NCBI RefSeq assembly: GCF_000151315.2
Contig: NW_011887294.1
Coordinates: forward strand, 440,266 to 504,265
From: Capsaspora owczarzaki ATCC 30864
Taxonomy: Eukaryota > Opisthokonta > Filasterea
Reading direction: 5' to 3'
Length of the DNA stretch: 64,000 nucleotides
In this document: piece by piece, positions 55,934-64,000 of the stretch
How positions within the stretch are numbered: position 1 is the first letter of the stretch
How the letters are laid out: each line of letters opens with the position of its first letter
Made by a program: the position numbers and the translations under genes
The notes under the pieces: model-generated
The model's database searches: none
What the model was told of the DNA's origin: nothing
The model's input: only the letters and a program-made list of their open reading frames with translations

Positions 55934-58900
55934 TCAACATTCTGGGACGACGGCATCTTCAAATCGGACGTTGGAAAAATGGCTGAAAAACTCCTGCTCA
56001 GTCAACACGACTCCGTACGGTCCAGCGTGCGCAATTCGGCGCGCAAGCGGTGGACCAAGCAGCTTCTCTGGCAAAGCTTTCGAGTTGACGACGGGCGAAA
56101 AGATTGCGGACGTTGACTGGGAGGCTGGCTGCCACGCGGTTTCACTCGTGAGTGTCATGGAAAGGTACTCTGGCAGATTGTTCTCGATGCGCGTGGGATC
56201 CTGCTGGATGAGCGGCCACGACGGCCACGGGGCTTGCCATTTCCCGCCCACAAACATGTGTGAGCGATCTGAAGAGAATGTTTTCAGAAACTCAGAGGCG
56301 GCTACGACCCGATAACGCCTGCAAAGTGAAGTGGTGAACAAGAAAATAGGCGCATCGTAAGGTACATTCGTGAGCCACTCGTATCAGGTACAAACGTATG
56401 CGAGGCGAAGGAACGTGCCTGTGAAAGCTGGAAAGACTGTTGAAGCTGTCTCTCAACGCCTCGTCCGCGTAGCTCCGAAACAAACAAGGGAACCCCAGTG
56501 TCGTGTCCAAGTCATAAACCATGACGCCAGAGGGCGCTGGAAGAACGAGAACGACGTGATAGTCCCAGACGACCGGACACCCCGGTTGGCTGAGTCTCTG
56601 GCACCAAATCGGCGTCTGCACAAAGTGGCGCACCATGGCGTGTACGAAAGCAAGGTATGTGAGACAAGCAACTTAAATTGAAAGACTTGAGCTCTGACAA
56701 CCAAACAGCAGTGCACACCTTGCGTGAAGGATTGGAAATGAAGACCACACTTGCTTGCTCGATAAAATTGTTGACCGTGTGCGAGGCCCTCATGTTTTGC
56801 TCCCATGCCGTCTGCGAGGCGTGCAGACAAAGGTGGTACACATTTTCCTCACTAAATCACAAGGGGGGGTATCATCACCGCAGCATTAGAAGATTTGACG
56901 GGACGACCAATTTGCAAAAAAAAAAAAAAAGACCGCGAGGACTCACCACCAGCACGAAGCGTAAGGCGCAAACTTGCGATCCAGCACATTGTTCACGTCT
57001 AGGAGAGGCACCTGTGCAGACTCGGTATTCTGCGAAAACGGAGTCCAGTCCGCTTGATGCGCGAACGCTGCTGGATTGGGCGACCCGCACTGCTCCATCA
57101 ACACGGGTGCCTCGGGGTCTGCATCTGCCCTTGGAAAGTCAAACCGTCCGAGATCGGAAGCTGATGGCGATCTCGATTTTTCATTCAAGACTAACCGGGT
57201 TGACTTGAGCCGCACGGCGGGTTTTGAGAGCTTCTGGACTGTGTTGCTAGCGCCTGGCCCGCCTGTCTTCGATCGGACATTGAGGTACTGAAACAGTTTT
57301 GACCTGCCAGGATAGCGCTCAATCAGCAACAAATCATTGCTCTCACTCCAACAAGGTACAAAAAAAAAAGGAGAAAAAAAGAAGGCCAAACAAGATTTTC
57401 TGACGCACTGGTTTGACCAATTCAAGCTGCCACAGATTGTAATAAGTTCTTGTGAGCGAAAACCCACACACTCCTTCAAGACATCAATCGCAACTAGTAC
57501 AACTCACTTGAGCTCGGTTAAAGGCTTATTGTTTTGAACTGCTTGCTCGATTTCAAAAGTCTCCGCGTCGCCCACTCTATTCCATGTCAAGCTGCAGCGT
57601 TCCGATGAGCACAAGCACGAGCATAAGCGCAGTTCCATGCTGGAAACACTCACTAAAGCGAGGTCAGAGTCATGTTGGCTTCAAGCGCCTTTGAAATTGC
57701 TTGCGCTCCATCCTCGCCTATTTCGTTGCGCTCCAAACTGCCGCACCCCAAAAAAAAAGTGTCAGGCAAGTCAGTGCCACTTTTGATGGTCAAACAATCT
57801 TGAACAATGTGCAAGATTCTAGCGCCGCCGACTCACTTGAGATAGGTCAACCCCGAGTTTGATTTGAGCGCATCGGCAATCGCCTGTGCGCCGACATCGC
57901 TAATTTGATTGCTGTTCAAGCTGATTCAAATGTTGAGTACCGGATTGCACCAGGGCTGGCAGCAATGTCGAAGAACAAGACCTTACTGCAAAGCATCGAG
58001 CGTTGTGTTCACTTTGAGGGCCTCTGCGATCGCGCTTGCTCCTGCATCGCCAATCTCGTTGTCGAACAACCTGTGTAACAAAGTATCAGCAACGGGTTCA
58101 ACTAGTCAGCAATGAGGTGGGCGCCAATGCCAAACAACAAGAGGAGAAATTCGACTCACCGCAGACAACGCAACGACGTATTCGATTTGAGGGCTTCTGC
58201 GATAGCCTGGGCGCCTATAACGCCAATGCGATTCTGCGCCAGACTACGACCATTCATTGTCAGCGTCTTCACAGCACCGACTTTTTCAAAAAAAGTGCGT
58301 AAAGAACGCAAATTTACCCGAGCTCAGCCAAGCAGGTGTTCTGCAAAAGAGCTTGCGCAATCGCCAAAGCACCAACATCACCAATTTGTCCCCGGCGAAG
58401 GCTGAAAAGCCCGCGTGGTCAGTAACGAAACAAGAGCAACAATTGTTTGGGACATGTTCGTGTCGATGCAGTCAAACTCACTCAAGGGCTACAAGCGGCG
58501 GACATGTTTGGAGGGCCTCAGCAATCGCCTGCGCCCCAGCATCGTCAATTTGATTCTGGCTCAAACTGTCGCGTTGATTGTCAGTCACCTGCTCAGCCCA
58601 GCAACGGAATTGATGTTTGGCAACTCACCCGAGCGACTGCAGCGTGCCGTTGGACTTGAGTGCCTCGGCAATCGCCTGGACTCCTACGACGCCAATCTGA
58701 TTGTCATCCAAACTATGGGACACATATTTTGGCGGAGTCAGGGAGCCAAATTTCCTTCAATTGCGAGCATTCGCGCGCAAAAGTCACAATCTCACATCAG
58801 CTCGGTCAAGGCTCGATTTGCTCGAAGCGCAGCTCCGATCGCTTGCGCACCAGCATCGCCAATCTGATTCCCACTCAACCTGCCGTCACACATCAAGGAA

Positions 58901-59237
58901 TCAATGTAGAGTGAGCCAACCATCCAATTCGCCTGCTGCTTTTCGGTTTGAAGATTGACGAGAGGCTTACACAAGCTTGGCTAACGTCGGGTGGAACTTG
59001 AATGCTTGACTAACAGTCTGCGCCCCGAGAGTGCCGAGCTTCTTGCTAGACAGGCTGAAAAAAAGCAAGGAAGGAGGACAATGATGGTTTCAATCGTGAG
59101 TGTTCTGAATCGTGCAGCTTTTCCTGCTTCTTCCCCCCCCCCACACACACACACCTCCGGTCGATTGCTTACTTTAACGCGAGGCTCGAATTCTTGATAC
59201 GGTCACTCAAGCTGTACTCTGCATCGAGTGGCGGCAT
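55934..59237 (-). CDS. NTAQ1: Predicted fusion of RNI-type LRR array with N-terminal glutamine amidohydrolase
   Basis: Exons (minus): 59173-59237; ten 84-base exons (58971-59054, 58796-58879, 58629-58712, 58482-58565, 58318-58401, 58160-58243, 57987-58070, 57837-57920, 57654-57737, 57508-57591); 56947-57426; 56719-56851; 56419-56615; 55934-56318; about 699 residues. Each 84-base exon is one 28-residue ribonuclease-inhibitor-type LRR (LxxNQIGDxGAQAIAEAL), all introns phase 2. The C-terminal 200 residues are NTAQ1: YASCWCEENVYHLC with catalytic Cys, CPVVWDYHVVLVL with His, GVMVYDLDT with Asp, FLKTFSSDRSHM. NTAQ1 deamidates N-terminal Gln to Glu in the Arg/N-degron pathway. The last LRR exon has a phase-2 donor and no stop before the NTAQ1 exon, supporting fusion. 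An optional 69-base intron (57340-57408) and a standalone ATG at 57098 leave two transcripts possible. The 56418 donor is GC. Confidence 0.8.
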
Positions 59238-59846
59238 TTCGCACCTGTTGAGTTGCAAAACGAGTGAATGAGCCTTTTGTCGTGCAGAATGAAGCACGAA
59301 TGACGACTGCATGTTCAAACACTTGCATGCGCTCGCTCGATGCGGCGATGGCGGGAAGATGGGGCTTCATGATGCAGCAACCAGTCTCAGTCAGCAAGAA
59401 GAGCCCTGTTTAGCGCCAAAGAAATCAGATTGTCAGTAATCCTGCATGATCAACACTGTGCCACAGCATGTTTTTGCAACAACAAGAGCTTGTTTTTTGA
59501 TGTTGACAGCTTTTTGGCGAATTGTTTAAGATTTTTCTGAGGATTTTCGACCCCTGTCAGCACCTTCTCAATTCTCAATGGCAAACACATACAAAATTCA
59601 ATAAATAATAATAAAAAAATCAAAAAAATCAAATAAATGAACGAAACGCATCGTTTTTGCCCGGCTTCGTTTTTTCGTTGCCGTGGAGCAAAGCGAGTGC
59701 GATTCCGCACCAAGCCCTGCTTTTCCCAGCCTGCCATCTACGCTCGAAATCAGCGGCGGGAGTCTAGCAAGGCATGGTGCAGTCGCCACCGCGTCCACCT
59801 CGAAGCCGCTTCGGTCTAGTTTCTCGTCTAGCACCGAGTCTAGTTT
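59238..59846. other. Spacer upstream of LRR-NTAQ1, nothing recognised
   Basis: This is the 5' flank of the LRR-NTAQ1 gene with an AT-rich stretch near 59590-59640 and a block of CTAGT/TCTAG motifs near 59815-59850. A 5' exon of the LRR gene could lie here but none is identifiable. Confidence 0.4.
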
Positions 59847-60229
59847 TTAGCCCTTCGCTCTAGCTGGTTTCCTCTCTTCATCTCTCTCTGCCTCGCTCTC
59901 TGTCTGTCGCTCGAACGTCTGCTCCAATCTCGCCTCACTGCCGAACTTTCCGACCCCCCCTTTTGATGACTTTGCAAAACTGAGAATCGCGCAAAGTCCT
60001 AAACCATCACCAGCACCACCAGCGCCACCGCAAGAGGTCGCTTTGAGCCTAAAATCACCGAAAAGAGAGAGTGATGACGCTTTAGGCAAATGGGCGATGC
60101 AATGACCGCGGTCGACCCCCAATCCCACTGCTGCATAGGATAAATCATCACATACTGTATCAAAAACCCAACAGAAAACGCTGTGCTGGCTTGGGCGGCT
60201 TTGGCGGCAACGTTTGATTCTCGCGCCAT
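59847..60229 (-). CDS. Candidate small protein, two exons, unrecognised
   Basis: Exons 60156-60229 and 59847-60048 join in phase 2 across a GT-AG intron to 91 residues. The start MARESNVAAKAAQASTAF is followed by a short hydrophobic stretch SVGFLIQ, a Gly/Ala-rich section (SCGGAGGAGDGLGLCAILSF) and a charged Glu/Arg/Lys tail. It is divergent from TAF5 by 165 bases, the spacing of a shared promoter. No family recognised; support is splice consistency and composition only. Confidence 0.33.
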
Positions 60230-60394
60230 GCAATCTTCTTCCTTCACTCATCCTCGTCATCTCATCACTGCTTCACTGCACACTGGTGATCTACTCTACA
60301 ACGCAAACCTATTCTATTCCCAAACCTATTACTCCCAAATCCAAATCCAGTCCAACTTTTACTCTTTTTTTTTTTCTTCTTCAAAGCACTTTGA

Positions 60395-63078
60395 ATGGAC
60401 CTCATCGACTCGGACTCGGAATCCAAGCCACAGTCGCAGTCCGAGCTGCCACCGCGGACAATCAGCGACGATGAGGTGGACCGGCTTCTGCGCCTGTCGC
60501 TGCTGCTCCGTGGGCGCCGCAGCACTGAGGAGATGCTCAAGCGGCTGCCCCAAGTGCAGTCGGTCGAGGAGCTCGCTGCGGCGAACGCGCTCGACTCTGA
60601 GGCTGCGATCGCCACGCTCATCCAGCTCTATCCAGCTGCAGAGACAACCACCCCGCAAAAGTACTTTGAGATGTACGACCAGCTGGTCCGCTGGGCCCAC
60701 CAGTCGCTCGATCTCTACAAGGTTTGGCTTTGCACAATATCAAATGCAATGGGAGATCTCGGCCCCAGTGGATCCCCCCCCCCTGCTCCTCATCTGTGGC
60801 AGACGACTTCAATAGTCTCACGCCAACAAGTCAATCGGCAACGCTCACTGTTCTCGACGGCTTGGGTTTTTTGTGTCTTGGTCTGGTAGAGCGAGCTCAA
60901 GATTGTCCTCTACCCGCTGTTCGTCCATTGCTACTTGGACTTGCTCGAACACAACCATATTGACGAAGGTATGTTTGTAAAAATGAAGGCACGAAAAGGT
61001 TTGACGTTCCAAACGATCTGCAATGCTCACCTTCGTTTACTTTGTTGATTTTTTTTTTTTGAAAGCCAAAAAGTTCTTTGGCATCCACCGTGGACTCTTC
61101 GAAGCCCAGGCTTTCCATATGGCCCGCCTTGAGATGCTGAGCACACCGCAACAGGTGCTCGACAGCGAGGTGGGCACCTTGTTCCGACGAAACAAGTACA
61201 CGATGCGATTATCTGCCTACTCGTTCGACTTGCTGATTGCCTTCCTCCACGAAACGCGATCCATGCTGCTGATTGGCCTGATCAACCACTACATTAACAT
61301 TTCAGTGTTTTTCGGCTCTCCGCTGCAGCCCATAGAGGCCGAGGCTGCCGCCGGTGTGGTCGACGACCCTTCAAACCGCCTGCCTCTTCGCGTCACGGGC
61401 GCGGGCGGCGTTTTGGGGTCGAGCCTCGGACCTGCGACCGGCAGCGGACCGTCAGTGATGGTTTCGGCAATTAATGAGCGAAAGGTGCTCTGGGGCACCC
61501 TCCCCGATATCCACGAAGTTGAGCTTCTAGTGGACGACGCGGCGTTTCCAGTCCGCCGTCGAGGGCCACCCACCACAGCCGCTCCAATCATCCCCATGCA
61601 AGCACCAGCCGCGGGCGAGGTGCCAAACTCGAGCTTTACCATTCCTGGCACGGCTGTGTCCCACCGCGCCCCGCAGGATGAGGAAGGACGCCCGCTGCGA
61701 CCAGACCGCGAGCGCATTCCTCTTCCACGCGTCAAAGACTCAGACCTCCACGCACGCATCCACACTCTCCGCGAGACGCGACAGCGCGTTGCCCTCGGTG
61801 GCACCGGAGCGCTTCCGACGACTGCGTTCTACACAATGCTCAACGCCAACCGCGAAGTCAACTGCATCAACTTTTCGGAAGACACCGAGCTCATGGCGGC
61901 TGGATTTTCCGACTCGCACGTTCAAGTTTGGAATCTTCGCGGCGACAAATTCCTCCCATTGAAGTCGGGCGCCGATCTCGACGCCGTCCCGGACGTCAGC
62001 AGCATTACCATTGACGACCTGGTTGATCGTTCGCCGGCCGCGATGCTTGCTGCCTCCGAAACGCGCAGCTTGATGGGCCATTCGGGCGCTGTCTACTCGA
62101 CAGACTTTTCCACTGACAATCGATTGCTTCTTTCCGCCTCGCAAGACAGCACCGTACGACTCTGGTCGCTCGAAACCATGTCCAATCTTGTCGTGTACCG
62201 TGGTCACCTGTCGCCCGTCTGGTCTGTGTCGTTCGCCTCGGTCGGACACTACTTTGCGAGCGCCTCTCACGATCGCACGGCACGGCTCTGGAGTTGCGAG
62301 GAGATTTATCCCCTGCGCATTTTCGCTGGCCATGAGAGCGATGTTGATGTGAGTAGTTTTTGTTTTTTGGTTGGGGGGGGGTTTTTTTTTCGGGGATCCG
62401 TGTTGTACTCATGCGGCGTTTTGGTATTGGGTTGCCTTTTATTTTTTTGTCATTCTCAGGTCGTCAAGTTCCACCCGAACTGCAACTATGTCGCCACCGG
62501 CTCAAGCGATCGAACAGTCCGACTGTGGGACGTGCAGTCTGGCGAGTGCGTGCGCTTGTTCACGGGCCACACTGGCGCCGTCATGTCGCTTGCCATCTCT
62601 CCTGACGGCAAGTACATTGCCAGCAGCGGAGTCGACAAGACTGTCATTTTGTGGGATCTTGGCTCTGGGCGCCGAGTTTCTACCTTTTCTGGCCACGCGA
62701 ATGTTGTTTATTCGCTCGATTTTTCAATTGAGGTAAGGGTTTTTGGTTTGTTTGGGTTTTGTTTTTTGAAACTCGCGATCATTCTTTGTACGCTGCGCTG
62801 CATCTTATTCTGTTCGTTGTTCATTGCTTGTGTCACTTCAGGGATCGCTTCTTGCAAGTGGTAGCGCCGATAGCACAGTCCGCATCTGGGACGTCAAAGC
62901 TGCAGTCTCCTCAGCCGCCTCTTCCAGCAACGCAACAGCTCGCAGGCCGCCAAATGCGAAGGCCGCCATCACCTCGCCTGAGCTGCTGACCACTTACAAC
63001 ACCAAATCTACTCCTGTATCCTGCTTGCGATTTTCGCATCGCAACCTGTTGTTTGGCGCTGGCGTGTTCCAAGCATGA
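60395..63078 (+). CDS. TAF5: TAF5, WD40 subunit of TFIID (and possibly SAGA)
   Basis: Five exons, 60395-60721, 60890-60968, 61066-62348, 62460-62732 and 62842-63078, join in frame to 732 residues. An acidic Ser-rich N-terminus precedes the TAF5 NTD2 helical domain (about 95-245: YFEMYDQLVRWAHQSLDLYK; SELKIVLYPLFVHCYLDLL; AKKFFGIHRGLFEAQAFHM). A linker holds the conserved RIPLPRVKDSDLHARI, then six to seven WD40 repeats (for example GHSGAVYSTDF, RTARLWS, GHESDVD, YVATGSSDRTVRLWDV, GHANVVYSLDF). The C-terminus YNTKSTPVSCLRFSHRNLLF matches animal TAF5 closely. No N-terminal LisH is obvious. The protein scaffolds TFIID lobes through the NTD2 and the TAF6-TAF9 contact on the propeller. Intron positions all keep phase. 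Confidence 0.96.
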
Positions 63079-63211
63079 TGTTAGGATAGTTAAAAAAAAA
63101 AAAAGTGTTGTTGATCTGCTTGATCTGCTTTATCTTGAAAAAATTTCGAACCAAACGCCAAAAAAATACGACACAAAGTGAAAGAATGAAAGAAAACACA
63201 TAGACACACAA

Positions 63212-63242
<31 letters not shown>

Positions 63243-63246
63243 CACA
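63212..63246. repeat. (GCAC)n/(CA)n simple repeat
   Basis: About eight GCAC units end in CACACA, in the 291-base convergent spacer between TAF5 and the RasGEF gene, which otherwise holds only poly-A tracts. Confidence 0.9.
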
Positions 63247-63369
63247 CAACAAGAGTGGAAACTGAGCCATTGACGAAAAAAAAAAATCAAACAATACCCA
63301 AAAACGTCCAGCGTAAAAAACAAAGAGATGGGGATTCTTGCCGCGAGCAACAAAAATGCGACATGGCAT

Positions 63370-64000
63370 TTAAGACGGTGCAGGTGTCGATGGCGCAGCT
63401 GGAGTCGCTGCAGGCTCGCAGTCCAGTGAGTGATTCTTGAGCAGCAGCGTGTTCGAGATGACAGTGGGGTTCTTGAGGTAGAGCTGCGCATCGCGGTCGG
63501 GGACCAGGTGCTCAAACGGAACAGAGCAGATGGCAGTAATGTTTCGCACAACCGCGGCCAGCATTTCCAGCTTTTCAAAGTTGATCAGATTGTCCGTCTC
63601 CTTCTCGTTGCCGTCGTTGATAAAGAAGAGGTCTTTGACGTACACAGCTATCGCCAAGAAGGGAGGAAATGGAGCAACGTTAGAGAGGGAGATATTGGTG
63701 AAAAGCCAACACAAAGACATGAATTCAACAAAAATCCGACGGCAGAACAGAAACTTACGCAAGACTGGAATCATGGGTGGTTTGCTTTGAAGGGCAAGTT
63801 CGCGGTAGGCCTTCATGTTTTGTGAGGGATTCATGACGCTTTCCAAGTCTGTTAGCATGGTCTTGTACTTGGCCGAGACTTGCTAAAAACGCAAATGGCG
63901 AACGCACACATGGTTAGAACCCGGCAATAATCAGAAGACCAGCCTGACACAAAAACGAAAACACGCGGCAGCGTACCTCCCAAGACTTTTTCAAGCGCTG
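63370..64000 (-). CDS. RasGEF (CDC25-homology) protein, 3' end only
   Basis: Three minus-strand exons are visible: from the window edge to 63977 (QRLKKSWE), 63759-63882 and 63370-63647, all in phase. They give the C-terminal half of a CDC25-homology domain: SAKYKTMLTDLESVMNPSQN, MKAYRELALQSKPPMIPVLP, VYVKDLFFINDGNEKETDNL, INFEKLEMLAAVVRNITAIC. This matches the conserved blocks of Ras/Rap exchange factors (NYR, IPFLGVYLxDL, LINFEK). A short Ala/Pro-rich tail ends the protein. Such domains release GDP from Ras-family GTPases. Upstream domains, and so the subfamily, lie outside the window. Confidence 0.9.

Overview
This 64 kb window is nuclear DNA of a gene-dense, intron-rich unicellular eukaryote. 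Genes alternate strand, most have several short GT-AG introns, and intergenic gaps are usually 0.2-1.7 kb with many poly(A)/poly(T) and dinucleotide tracts. The gene content (flotillin, PXK-type PX pseudokinase, LRSAM1-like LRR/SAM protein, PNRC-type decapping motif protein, GABA-B-type class C receptor, RasGEF, NTAQ1, TAF5, XPG/Rad2) points to an opisthokont and best fits a unicellular holozoan such as Capsaspora. That placement is inference, because no marker sequence settles the species.

Layout: 1-2066, 5' part of an unrecognised low-complexity gene (-); 2277-5307, LRSAM1-like gene (+); 5654-7045, histidine acid phosphatase (-); 7760-10939, PXK (-); 11277-11600, PNRC/Edc-like small protein (+); 12386-12456, tRNA-Gly(GCC); 12.9-15.2 kb, repeats with an LTR-like element and two weak gene candidates; 15479-17625, membrane-anchored protein resembling DUF6875 (+); 18036-19926, MFS transporter (-); 20543-23059, heparinase II/III-like membrane protein (-); 23854-27645, tandem-CH coiled-coil tail-anchored protein (+); 27799-29912, flotillin (-).

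30.1-34.0 kb holds a local cluster of five small paralogous genes, several with a predicted N-myristoylation start and proline-rich or PPPPY tails. It is followed by XPG/Rad2 (34473-38792, +), GFAT (39003-42493, -), a 1465-residue receptor with a Pmp-like beta-helix ectodomain and a class C 7TM domain (43532-49157, -), an apparently intact pogo/Tigger-like DNA transposon (50856-53994), a small PH-domain protein (54457-55629, +), a gene predicted to join ten LRR exons to NTAQ1 (55934-59237, -), TAF5 (60395-63078, +) and the 3' end of a RasGEF gene (63370-64000, -).

The genes are mostly independent housekeeping and signalling loci, not an operon-like system. Themes that recur are membrane trafficking (PXK, flotillin, LRSAM1-like, PH), DNA repair and transcription (XPG, TAF5), and RNA/protein turnover (PNRC, NTAQ1). 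The best candidates for something undescribed are the small-protein cluster, the LRR-NTAQ1 fusion, and the beta-helix class C receptor. Two conserved genes (PXK, XPG) show local reading-frame inconsistencies that may be assembly errors. Exon coordinates were worked out by hand from splice signals, phase continuity and remembered family sequences; no database search was run.
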